In this document: in pieces, positions 24,014 to 30,973 of the stretch
Position numbering within the stretch: the stretch's first letter is position 1
Layout of the letters: every line of letters begins with the position of its first letter
Assembly (NCBI GenBank): GCA_905233755.1
Contig: CAJODM010000017.1
Coordinates: 1-37,273, forward strand
Length of the DNA stretch: 37,273 nucleotides
Source of the DNA: an uncultured Ruminococcus sp.
GTDB taxonomy: Bacteria; Bacillota; Clostridia; Oscillospirales; Acutalibacteraceae
Direction: 5' to 3'
Notes under the pieces: generated by a model
Seen by the model: the letters and a program-made list of their open reading frames with translations, nothing else
The model's database searches: none
Told to the model about the DNA's origin: nothing
Translations under genes and position numbers: made by a program

Positions 24014-24835
24014 TTACAGCACGTCGGGCAGCTTCTTGCGAAGCCGGTTATAGTTGAAGATCCCCAGCACAATGAGTATCAAAAACTCGATGAGGAAGAT
24101 GTACAGCTCGTTCGGATACTCCCAGAACCACCGGTGATAGAGGAAGGCGTTGCGGTACCCGTTGACGAAGAAGTTGATGGGGTTGAAGAGCATGATCCGC
24201 CGCAGCACATCCGGCAGGTCATAGGTGTTGTACACGATACCCGACAGCCAGAACACGCCCGACATGATGGACACGATCATGTTCTGGAAGTCGAGCGAGA
24301 ACGCCGACATCGGCGCGGTCGACCACGACATCACCAGGAAGAACAGGTACATCATCGGCATATAGAAGAAGAACTGCAGGTTATAGATGCTCGGCGCGAT
24401 CCCCTCGGCAAGGGTGATATACGCGTACATCAGCACTGACAGCAACAGATGCACATACAGCCGCGCCGTCTGGGTATAGGTCATGACGGTCGATACCGGG
24501 AACGACACCTTGGTGACGAACTGGCGGTTCAGCCGGATCGCCGCCGCCCCCTGCACGATGCTCTCGTTGATGAAGAACCACGGGATGAACCCGACCAGCA
24601 TGAACAGGAACCGCCGGAACTCGAACACCTCGCCGTGCAGCAGCACTTGCACAGGACCGCTGGTGCGCAGCCCGATATCGAACGCGAACCAGTAGACGAA
24701 CAGCGTGAACAGCGGCTTGACGATCGACCACAGCGGACCGATGACCGCACCCTTGTATTTCTTGATGAGCTCGTTCTTGGCGAGCAGCAGGATCTGCTTG
24801 CCAAAGTGCTGATGCTCCCTGAATATCTGGAACAA
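24014..24835 (-). CDS. ABC-2 polysaccharide/teichoic acid exporter permease (TagG-like)
   Basis: The 273-residue protein has six predicted membrane segments, an N-terminal amphipathic region with LLLAKNELIKKYKGAVIGPLW (shared by TagG/RfbA permeases) and a C-terminal LRKKLPDVL. The frame is open to 24940, but the TTG at 24835 is preferred: AAGGAGG (24843-24849) lies 7 nt before it and the ATGs upstream lie in the promoter leader. First gene of the 19758-24835 operon; the tarI/tarJ/LicD genes follow. Confidence 0.88.
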   Translation of the reverse strand: MFQIFREHQHFGKQILLLAKNELIKKYKGAVIGPLWSIVKPLFTLFVYWFAFDIGLRTSGPVQVLLHGEVFEFRRFLFMLVGFIPWFFINESIVQGAAAIRLNRQFVTKVSFPVSTVMTYTQTARLYVHLLLSVLMYAYITLAEGIAPSIYNLQFFFYMPMMYLFFLVMSWSTAPMSAFSLDFQNMIVSIMSGVFWLSGIVYNTYDLPDVLRRIMLFNPINFFVNGYRNAFLYHRWFWEYPNELYIFLIEFLILIVLGIFNYNRLRKKLPDVL

Positions 24836-24919
24836 GATGATCCCTCCTTGAGAGATGGTATCGGCTGTGCCGCACGGACACAGCAACACATAATAATCCA
24901 ATATAATATAATTACTTTC

Positions 24920-24947
24920 ATTATATCCCATTCTCGGCAAAAGTCAA
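24920..24947 (-). promoter_or_regulatory. Sigma-A promoter for the wall-polymer operon
   Basis: On the minus strand TTGACT (24942-24947), a 16-bp spacer and TATAAT (24920-24925), about 85 bp upstream of the TTG start; the leader is A/T-rich. Confidence 0.8.
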
Positions 24948-24991
24948 TATATGGGATGTACAACCTTGCTGTCTGAAGAGCAAAAATGCTG

Positions 24992-25020
24992 TTGCTTTTC
25001 ACCATCTCTTCGGCTATGAT
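24992..25020 (+). promoter_or_regulatory. Sigma-A promoter for the sigma factor operon
   Basis: TTGCTT (24992-24997), a 17-bp spacer and TATGAT (25015-25020). Transcription would start near 25027, so a start codon at 25030 would have no leader; this favours the start at 25093. Confidence 0.65.
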
Positions 25021-25092
25021 GGGAGGGGTATGCAAAATAATGTGAAACCAAAACGCGCGCTCGTGCGTTTACTAGATAAAGGGGGGTTCGAG

Positions 25093-25581
25093 ATGGCAGA
25101 GAAGCGGTATGCTCGGCTGCGCTTCGACGAGGTTGTGCACCGGTATGCCCGCAGCGTGACGGCAGTGTGCGTTATGCGGCTGGGCAACATGGCTGACGCC
25201 GAGGACTGCTTTCAGAACACCTTTTTGAAGCTCTACGCAAAATCCCCCGTTTTTGACGATGAACGCCATCTGAAGGCGTGGCTGCTGAAGGTAGCGGTGA
25301 ACGAGTGCAACAGTCTGCTGCGCCGCCGCGTCCGTCTCGTCCCCCTCGATACGCTCTATGCCGAGCCCGCGCCGCGCACCGATGATATGCGCGATATCTC
25401 GTGGGCGCTGATGCGGCTGCAGCCAAAGTACCGCGAGGTGCTGTATCTCTACTACTGTGAGCGGTACAAGGTGCGCGAGATCGCCGACATCCTCGGCCGA
25501 AAGCCCAACACCGTCAAGACCATGCTGGCCCGCGGACGCGAGCAGCTGCGCGCGATTTATGGAGGTGACGAGGATGCGTAA
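25093..25581 (+). CDS. ECF-type RNA polymerase sigma factor
   Basis: The 162-residue protein has sigma-70 region 2 (about residues 10-75, with DAEDCFQNTFLKLY and WLLKVAVNECNSLLRR) and region 4 (about 105-155, YREVLYLYYCERYKVREIADILGRKPNTVKTMLARGREQL). Regions 1.1 and 3 are absent, as in ECF factors. GGGGGG 7 nt before the ATG at 25093 supports the start, and the upstream ATG at 25030 sits at the inferred transcript start. Its stop overlaps the next gene by 8 nt. The next two genes encode a membrane protein and a dockerin protein, the likely regulator and target. Confidence 0.92.
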   Translation: MAEKRYARLRFDEVVHRYARSVTAVCVMRLGNMADAEDCFQNTFLKLYAKSPVFDDERHLKAWLLKVAVNECNSLLRRRVRLVPLDTLYAEPAPRTDDMRDISWALMRLQPKYREVLYLYYCERYKVREIADILGRKPNTVKTMLARGREQLRAIYGGDEDA

Positions 25582-26377
25582 GGTGAACTTTGATACCCTG
25601 AACCGGCTGACCCCTCCGCAGGAGTGGATCGAGAACGCGCTCACCATCCCCAAGACGCGGCGATCCCCGGTTCTGCGCGTCTCCCATCTGCTGTCTGCGG
25701 CGGCAGGGTTCCTGCTGGCGGTCGCGCTGAGCGCGGTGGTGTTCCTCATGATAGGGGACAGAAGCCCGATCGCCGTCACGCCGGCAGACGCATCGACGGG
25801 CGCGACAGCTATCGGCTCGACCGATACGGCAACTCTCGCCGAAGAGCGCACCACCTCACCGTCACAGGCGAATGCGCCGACTGGAGCGACCACAACGACC
25901 GACGAGAACGGCAGGAGCGTCATCATCTACTATGTGATCGGCGGCTCGGATAGTACAGACCCCGCCGAGGGCGGTGCTCCGTCCGTCACCATCCCTCTGC
26001 CGACCACCGGGGTCGAGACGCATCAGCCGGACACATCCGCTGCAGCTACCGATGCGCCTGAGACGACCCGAGCCCCCGCCGAGGATCAGATCCTCTCGGC
26101 GTTCGTCGCTGCCGACGCGATCACCGGCGAGGGCCGCGTCTACTGCATGGTGTTCGAAAGCGGTGTCTATACCGCCGAGGGCGATGGGCTGGGCGTGGGC
26201 GATCGGTTTGACGATACCCGCCTGTGTGACCGCATCATGCAGAGCGGCGACCGTGTGCTCGTCGCCTACAACACCTCGTCCGCCGCTGTCCCGCTTGTTG
26301 CGGGCGAGAGCTACACCTATCGCTTCTACAACGAGGACGGCGTCACCCTTGCCGTCGGGGACTTTACGGCGGCATGA
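25574..26377 (+). CDS. Putative single-pass membrane anti-sigma factor
   Basis: The 267-residue protein has a short cytoplasmic N terminus (1-36) with TPPQEWIENAL, a motif I associate with membrane proteins encoded beside clostridial ECF sigma factors, a transmembrane helix near 38-60, and a long Thr/Ala/Pro/Ser-rich outer region ending in a small folded domain (about 175-267, with VYCMVFESGVYT and YTYRFYNEDGV). The overlap with the sigma gene and the position suggest it restrains that sigma factor and senses something outside. This role is inferred from context; no zinc anti-sigma motif is seen. Confidence 0.6.
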   Translation: MRKVNFDTLNRLTPPQEWIENALTIPKTRRSPVLRVSHLLSAAAGFLLAVALSAVVFLMIGDRSPIAVTPADASTGATAIGSTDTATLAEERTTSPSQANAPTGATTTTDENGRSVIIYYVIGGSDSTDPAEGGAPSVTIPLPTTGVETHQPDTSAAATDAPETTRAPAEDQILSAFVAADAITGEGRVYCMVFESGVYTAEGDGLGVGDRFDDTRLCDRIMQSGDRVLVAYNTSSAAVPLVAGESYTYRFYNEDGVTLAVGDFTAA

Positions 26378-26397
26378 TGTACAAAGGAGGAATTTTC

Positions 26398-27192
26398 TTG
26401 AAAAGAATTATTATTTGCTTGACAGCGATCCTTTTCCTGTTCACGTGCACGGTGATCCCCGCCGCCGCCGAACAGGAGACAGAATTCATGCGGCTTGAGG
26501 ACATCGGCACGATCGAAGCGCCGCTGCTGGCGGCGGTGCGCGCCGATTATCACAACGACACGATCATCTCGTCCGATATCCTGCCAAGCTATGTCTATGA
26601 CATCGGGTCGGGGCTGTACCTGACGGAACTCTCGGTGAAGGGATACGGCTACTACAGCGTGATGATCTATGAGCAGATCGGCGGATATATCCATACCGCC
26701 ACCTCGCCGGTGCCCCAGATCCTTGTCAGCGATACCGCGACGCTCTATGATCTATCGGATGCGTATGACAGCGGGATCATCGACGACAAAATGCTCGATC
26801 GGCTCTCGACGCTGGATGAGCTCGACCTTGTAGAGGGGATCTATGAGGAGCCGACTGTTCCTGTCCCCGCTCCTGCCGATCACACCAAACCCGCTGTGAC
26901 CGCCCCGCCCGCCGAGGATATCCCCGAGACGATGCCCGAAATCCTCTCGACCGACGTCGAAGTGTACACGATCGAAGGCGATCGAATCGCCCTCGGGGAC
27001 GCGGACGGCGACGGCACGGTCAGCATCGCCGACGCGACCTGTATCCAGCGGCATCTGGCGTTCTTTTCGACCGGTGTGATCGAACTCGGAGCGGATGCGG
27101 ACGGTGACGGTACGGTCAGCATCGCCGACGCCACCCGTATCCAGCGGTACCTCGGTCACCTGTGCACCATCACCGGCGAGCCGGTCGGATGA
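26398..27192 (+). CDS. Secreted dockerin type I protein
   Basis: The 264-residue protein has a signal peptide (MKRIIICLTAILFLFTC...PAAAE, cleavage near residue 27), a novel region (about 28-140), a Pro/Ala/Thr linker, and a C-terminal dockerin (about 199-264) with two calcium-binding repeats, each DADGDGTVSIADAT followed by IQR. Dockerins bind cohesins to place enzymes in cellulosomes or on the cell surface. The start is the TTG at 26398 with AAAGGAGG 7 nt upstream; the ATG at 26374 overlaps the previous stop and has no site. No catalytic domain is recognisable. Confidence 0.82.
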   Translation: MKRIIICLTAILFLFTCTVIPAAAEQETEFMRLEDIGTIEAPLLAAVRADYHNDTIISSDILPSYVYDIGSGLYLTELSVKGYGYYSVMIYEQIGGYIHTATSPVPQILVSDTATLYDLSDAYDSGIIDDKMLDRLSTLDELDLVEGIYEEPTVPVPAPADHTKPAVTAPPAEDIPETMPEILSTDVEVYTIEGDRIALGDADGDGTVSIADATCIQRHLAFFSTGVIELGADADGDGTVSIADATRIQRYLGHLCTITGEPVG

Positions 27193-27263
27193 CCCACGTC
27201 ATTTATCAACAAAAAACGGAGCTGAGGCGAAAATGACGTGACCCCCGAAAGTTGGACTTAGTG

Positions 27264-27296
27264 AAAAAGCGTAGTAGTTTAGCTGCTACGCTTTTT
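27264..27296 (-). terminator. Terminator at the end of the transposase gene
   Basis: An 11-bp perfect stem AAAAAGCGTAG (27264-27274) / CTACGCTTTTT (27286-27296) lies 2 nt past the orfB stop; it works in both directions by symmetry. Confidence 0.8.
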
Positions 27297-27297
27297 G

Positions 27298-28224
27298 TTA
27301 TGCAGCTAAAAGGTTTAGTTTGTAGTTGACTGGGCTTAACCAGCCGAGCTTTTGTTTGATTCGTTTTTTGTTGTAATAATCAATATAGTTTTCAATGGCG
27401 TGTTTCAGTTCATCAAAGCTGTAATAAACATTACCGTAATACATTTCTTGTTTCATAATGCCGAAAAAGTTTTCCATAACTGAGTTGTCATGACAGTTGC
27501 CTTTTCTCGACATGCTTTGAAATATCTTGTTTGTTTTCAGTGTATAAGAATATGCTTTCATCTGGTAAGCCCAACCCCGATCAGAATGAAAAGTCCTGCG
27601 GTAAGAGCAATCATCGGTAATATGGATTGCTTCATTCAAAGCGTTCATAATGCCTTGAGCTGAAGGATGATTTGAAATGGAATAACTGATGATTTCACTG
27701 TTAAACATATCCATGAACGGATCAAGGTAAAGCTTCTTAATAATCATTCTGCCCTTTTCGTTCACTTCATAATATTTGAATTCGGTGGTATCTGTGGTAA
27801 TCTTCTGATGCGGTATGTGGGTGTTAAACCGTCTGTTGATCCTGTTAGGAGCAATCTTACCCACCTTTCCCTTGTAAGAGCTATACTTTCTGCTCTTTCG
27901 AGTGAATGAAGTTACCTGTAAACCAAGCTTTTGAACAATCCTCTGGACTTTCTTTTTGTTAACATGAAATCCTCTGTTTGCTAATTCTCCATGTATTCTT
28001 CTATATCCAAAGTCTTTGTTTTCTTCTCGAATTGACAATATTTCTTTTTTAATATCTTCATCAGGATTTTCTCGGTTAAATCTGCTTTGCCAATACATAT
28101 ATGTTGACTTAGGAAATCCTGTAACGGCAAGTATATCTTTAAGTTTGAATTCTCCTCGGAGACTGTGGATTATCCGTGCCTGCCGTTCTTTGCCTCGTCC
28201 TCCAAACGCAGTCTCCTCAACTCT
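27298..28224 (-). CDS. IS3-family transposase OrfB (DDE integrase), -1 frame
   Basis: This frame encodes the IS150-type DDE catalytic domain: FGYRRIHGELANRG (HTH_21 region), KITTDTTEFKY with the first Asp, FHSDRGWAYQ with the second Asp, and GNCHDNSVMENFFGIMKQE with the catalytic Glu. The first ATG of the frame is at 28098, but the frame runs open back to the slippery site at 28224-28230, and residues before the ATG (LKDILAVTGFPKSTY) belong to the conserved OrfB start, so it is most likely made as an OrfAB fusion by -1 frameshift. Confidence 0.9.
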   Translation of the reverse strand, partial: RVEETAFGGRGKERQARIIHSLRGEFKLKDILAVTGFPKSTYMYWQSRFNRENPDEDIKKEILSIREENKDFGYRRIHGELANRGFHVNKKKVQRIVQKLGLQVTSFTRKSRKYSSYKGKVGKIAPNRINRRFNTHIPHQKITTDTTEFKYYEVNEKGRMIIKKLYLDPFMDMFNSEIISYSISNHPSAQGIMNALNEAIHITDDCSYRRTFHSDRGWAYQMKAYSYTLKTNKIFQSMSRKGNCHDNSVMENFFGIMKQEMYYGNVYYSFDELKHAIENYIDYYNKKRIKQKLGWLSPVNYKLNLLAA

Positions 28225-28230
28225 TTTAAA
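28158..28230 (-). promoter_or_regulatory. Programmed -1 frameshift site
   Basis: The slippery heptamer T TTA AAA (28224-28230, minus strand, in frame with orfA) is followed after 7 nt by an 8-bp stem (28209-28216 pairing with 28158-28165). The -1 frame is open from here into orfB. Confidence 0.8.
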
Positions 28231-28703
28231 TAGGCGTTCTCTATTCTTAATCTTAGATTATCTTCTTCAAGCTGTCTTAGATACTCTGCGTCAGCTTTCT
28301 CTTTCTCGGTTTGCGGTATTTCTTTCTTTGGCTTAGTCACTTGTGGTTTTCGTCCCTTTCGTTGCGGACGTAACGCATCAGGTCCGGCTGCACGATATCT
28401 TCTTACCCATTCGGTTATTATTCCGGGAGTCTTAATACCAACTGACAACGATAACTCCTGATACGACACTTCCGTTGTTAGATACAATTCTACCACATGG
28501 AGCTTAAATTCGAAAGAGTATTTTTTGTTCTCTCTGGATCTCACTAATCCGTCATCTCCAAATTCTTTGTACGCGTTTATCCATCTTCTTGCTGTTGCCG
28601 TGCTTGGCAACCCATACTTTTTTGTTAAATAATCGTATCCTGCTTCTCCGTTGATATACTCTGTTACCAACTGCTTCTTAAATTCATAACTATACTTTGA
28701 CAT
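28170..28703 (-). CDS. IS3-family transposase OrfA (helix-turn-helix)
   Basis: The 177-residue protein has two helix-turn-helix repeats (residues 1-50 and about 60-110) followed by a charged linker and a coiled coil (about 135-175, with YLRQLEEDNLRLRIENAYLKEL), as in IS150 OrfA. It binds the IS ends and regulates transposition. GGGGGG 7 nt before the ATG is the ribosome binding site, but it lies in the terminal hairpin. Ends 73 nt before the first OrfB ATG in another frame. Confidence 0.9.
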   Translation of the reverse strand: MSKYSYEFKKQLVTEYINGEAGYDYLTKKYGLPSTATARRWINAYKEFGDDGLVRSRENKKYSFEFKLHVVELYLTTEVSYQELSLSVGIKTPGIITEWVRRYRAAGPDALRPQRKGRKPQVTKPKKEIPQTEKEKADAEYLRQLEEDNLRLRIENAYLKELRRLRLEDEAKNGRHG

Positions 28704-28746
28704 AAAAAGCCCCCCGAAAGTTAGTTTTGGGTCTAACTTTCGGGGG
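28704..28746 (-). promoter_or_regulatory. Terminal hairpin over the transposase ribosome binding site
   Basis: CCCCCGAAAGTTAG (28711-28724) and CTAACTTTCGGGGG (28733-28746) form a perfect 14-bp stem with an 8-nt loop. On the minus strand it is followed by GCTTTTTATG, so it acts as a terminator-like hairpin directly before the start codon and hides the ribosome binding site. Confidence 0.75.
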
Positions 28747-28787
28747 TCAGGACAAAAATGCCCCAGCTCCGTTTTATTGAGCGGTTA

Positions 28788-29327
28788 TCAGAAGTATCTC
28801 TTCAGCAGTCCCTTGAAGCCCGCGCCGTGACGCGCCTCATCCTTCGCCATCTCATGGACGGTGTCGTGGATCGCGTCAAGGTCGGCTGCCTTTGCGCGCT
28901 TGGCAAGATCGAGCTTGCCGGCACAGGCGCCGGTCTCGGCCTCGACACGCAGCTGCAGGTTCTTCTTGGTCGAGTCGGTCAGCACCTCGCCGAGCAGCTC
29001 GGCGAACTTGGCGGCGTGCTCCGCCTCCTCGAAAGCATACTTGGTGAACGCGGCAGATACCTCGGGATAGCCCTCGCGGTCGGCGACGCGCGCCATCGCA
29101 AGATACATCCCGACCTCACTGCACTCGCCCTCGAAGTTAGAGCGCAGATCGGCCTTGATATCCTCGGCGACATCCTTGGCGATACCGACAACGTGTTCGC
29201 ACGCGAACCCCGCGTCCTCCGTCACCTCGTTGAACTTTGAGCCCGGAACCTTGCAGACAGGGCATCTCTCGGGGGGCGTATCGCCCTCATGTACATATCC
29301 GCATACGGGACAAACCCACTTTTTCAT
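28788..29327 (-). CDS. Reverse rubrerythrin (NADH peroxidase-type)
   Basis: The 179-residue protein has the rubredoxin domain first (CPVCGY, then CPVC near residue 22) and the four-helix diiron domain second ([34 protein letters not shown]), the arrangement of reverse rubrerythrins. It reduces hydrogen peroxide to water and protects anaerobes from oxidative stress. AGGAGG 8 nt before the ATG fixes the start. No clear regulator box was seen. Its downstream terminator was split by the insertion sequence. Confidence 0.93.
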   Translation of the reverse strand: MKKWVCPVCGYVHEGDTPPERCPVCKVPGSKFNEVTEDAGFACEHVVGIAKDVAEDIKADLRSNFEGECSEVGMYLAMARVADREGYPEVSAAFTKYAFEEAEHAAKFAELLGEVLTDSTKKNLQLRVEAETGACAGKLDLAKRAKAADLDAIHDTVHEMAKDEARHGAGFKGLLKRYF

Positions 29328-29465
29328 CACAGTTTCCTCCTTCTTGTTACTTTTTCGGGTTAGGGAAATCATACCATACGGAGGGAAAATAAATATTCGA
29401 TATTGGAATAATAACAACATTTTTTGCATAGAGATATCGCAGAGAACAGAGAGGAGTGACGGAGG

Positions 29466-30008
29466 ATGCCGTCTGTCTTTTTGAGCCCGTCGTTACAGGA
29501 GTGGAATCCCTATGTCAACGGCGGCAACGAGGAATACTATATGAACCTGATCGCCGATGCGATCGAGCCGTATCTCAGAGCGTCGAATATCCGATTCGGC
29601 CGCAACTCTCCGACCCAGACGCTCTCTCAGGCGATCGCCGAGAGCAACGCAGGCGACTATGACCTGCATCTGGCAATCCATTCGAACGCCGCTCCCGCCG
29701 CCACGGCGGGCACGGTGCGGGGGACAGACGTCTACTACTATCCCACCTCGACGCGCGGTCAACGCGCCGCCGATATCATCGTGCAGAACTACAAGAACAT
29801 CTACCCGCTGCCCGACAGGGTGAAGACCGTCGCGTCCTCATCGCTTGCAGAGCTTCGCCGCACCAAGTCGCCTGCGGTGTTGATCGAGACCGCCTATCAT
29901 GACAACCTCGCGGACGCCGAGTGGATCCAGGAGAACATCGGCGAGATCGGACGCAACCTTGCGATGAGCATCGCCGAATTTTTAGGGGTGCCGTTTGTCG
30001 ATTTATAG
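29466..30008 (+). CDS. N-acetylmuramoyl-L-alanine amidase (Amidase_3) without signal peptide
   Basis: The 180-residue protein matches Amidase_3, zinc enzymes that cleave the bond between muramic acid and the peptide in peptidoglycan. Visible motifs are [11 protein letters not shown] at the N terminus, [13 protein letters not shown] with the second metal ligand Glu, LAIHSNAAP with the third ligand His, and LIETAYHDN with the catalytic Glu. The first motif has no His where many members have a GHGG. There is no signal peptide or wall-binding domain, as in sporulation amidases such as CwlC, which act on the mother-cell wall. GAGGAG lies 9 nt before the ATG. Confidence 0.85.
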   Translation: MPSVFLSPSLQEWNPYVNGGNEEYYMNLIADAIEPYLRASNIRFGRNSPTQTLSQAIAESNAGDYDLHLAIHSNAAPAATAGTVRGTDVYYYPTSTRGQRAADIIVQNYKNIYPLPDRVKTVASSSLAELRRTKSPAVLIETAYHDNLADAEWIQENIGEIGRNLAMSIAEFLGVPFVDL

Positions 30009-30038
30009 TTGAATTTTGGCTTGCAGATATGCTATAAT
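30009..30038 (+). promoter_or_regulatory. Sigma-A promoter for the LUD-domain gene
   Basis: TTGAAT (30009-30014), an 18-bp spacer and TATAAT (30033-30038), 43 bp before the start at 30081. Confidence 0.65.
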
Positions 30039-30080
30039 AAATGACGAATAAGAATCTGACGTTGAAAGAGGTGCCGGGAG

Positions 30081-30740
30081 ATGGAAACATTGGATAGAAA
30101 CATTATCGAGACCACGATGAAGAACCTTCGCCGGAACAACATGGCGGCATACTTTGTCGAGACTGCCGCCGAGGTTCCTGCGCTTGTCGAGAGCTTGCTG
30201 CATGACGGCGACACCGTGACCCACGGCGGCTCTGAGAGCATCAAGGAGTGTGGAGTGATCGATCTGCTGAAAAGCGGCCGCTACCGCTATCTTGATCGCT
30301 CGGCAGCCGTCAGCGCCGACGAGGTCGAGCAGCTCTATCGCGAGGCGTGCTTTGCCGATGCGTACTTTGCCAGCGCGAACGCCGTGACCGAGAGCGGGCT
30401 GCTGTACAACGTAGACGGCAACTCCAACCGTGTGTCGGCGATCCTCTACGGCCCGAAGTCGGTCATCTTCATCTGCGGGTACAACAAGATCGTGAAGAAC
30501 CTCGACGAGGCGACCTATCGCGTCAAGCGGATCGCCTCGCCGAAGAATACACAGCGGCTGGGCATCGCCACCTACTGCAGCAGCGCGGGCGAGTGTCTTG
30601 CTGCCGGCAGCGATGCGTCGTACATGTGCGACGGGTGCAACTCGCCCGGGCGCATCTGCTGTAACTATGTCATCTCGGCAAAGCAGCGCCACAAGGACAG
30701 GATGAAGGTCATCCTCGTTGGTGAACAGCTCGGCTACTAG
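30081..30740 (+). CDS. LUD-domain protein (lactate utilization LutC/LutB-like domain)
   Basis: The 219-residue protein is a single LUD (DUF162) domain: THGGSESIKECGVIDLL, YFASANAVTESGLLYNVDG, PKSVIFICGYNKIVKNLDEAT, RVKRIASPKN. Some LUD proteins belong to lactate oxidation complexes, but in clostridia stand-alone forms are of unknown function. The C terminus carries Cys-rich CDGCNSPGRICC that may bind a metal or cluster. A good promoter and AGAGGTG site precede the ATG. A weak stem at 30751-30770 follows. Confidence 0.85.
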   Translation: METLDRNIIETTMKNLRRNNMAAYFVETAAEVPALVESLLHDGDTVTHGGSESIKECGVIDLLKSGRYRYLDRSAAVSADEVEQLYREACFADAYFASANAVTESGLLYNVDGNSNRVSAILYGPKSVIFICGYNKIVKNLDEATYRVKRIASPKNTQRLGIATYCSSAGECLAAGSDASYMCDGCNSPGRICCNYVISAKQRHKDRMKVILVGEQLGY

Positions 30741-30782
30741 GATATGTACGGGGCAGACGGTTGCCTGCCCTGAATAACCTTG

Positions 30783-30920
30783 TCAGTCACAGTCGGAGCT
30801 GTTGTTCTGATTCTTCTGGTTGTTCTGCGACTGGTTAGAAGACTGCTGGTTGTTCTGGTTGCTGTTATTGCTGTTTTTTGCGCTATCGGTCTGCTGATTG
30901 CTGCTATTCTTCTTGCTCAT
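30783..30920 (-). CDS. Small Asn/Gln/Ser-rich protein (45 residues)
   Basis: The frame starts MSKKNSSNQQTDSAKNS and continues as almost only N, Q and S with a few K, ending NNSSDCD. GGAGGTGATATC before the ATG is a strong ribosome binding site, and a TATAAT-like -10 (30965-30970) lies upstream on the minus strand. More than half of the residues are Asn, Gln or Ser, a composition seen in small spore proteins (gamma-type SASP) but without a clear repeat match. It runs divergently from the RsmF-like gene, with 53 nt between start codons. No function can be claimed. Confidence 0.6.
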   Translation of the reverse strand: MSKKNSSNQQTDSAKNSNNSNQNNQQSSNQSQNNQKNQNNSSDCD

Positions 30921-30973
30921 GATATCACCTCCGATGTAATTCTAATATTTCCTGAAACAGAGGGATTATACAG

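Larger units (their letters stand above)
27238..28750 (-). mobile_element. IS3-family insertion sequence, IS150-like, apparently complete
   Basis: The ends carry near-perfect inverted repeats TGACCCCCGAAAGTT (27239-27253 and 28735-28749). With one further base at each end (27238, 28750) a 3-bp target duplication GAC appears (27235-27237 and 28751-28753), a size usual for IS150 relatives. Two overlapping transposase frames fill it. Its A+T content is far above that of the neighbours. Confidence 0.92.
27211..28776. terminator. Original bidirectional terminator split by the insertion sequence
   Basis: The left arm AAAAACGGAGCTGAGGC (to 27228) and the right arm GCCCCAGCTCCGTTTT (28760-28775) are complementary with one A-C mismatch. 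The insertion at 27238-28750 sits in what was the loop. Rejoining the arms restores a normal intrinsic terminator between the dockerin gene and rubrerythrin. Confidence 0.75.

Noticed and set aside
25030..25092. Longer start for the sigma factor at 25030
   Set aside because: A consensus promoter would start the transcript at about 25027, leaving no leader; the ATG at 25093 has a strong ribosome binding site and matches the usual ECF start.
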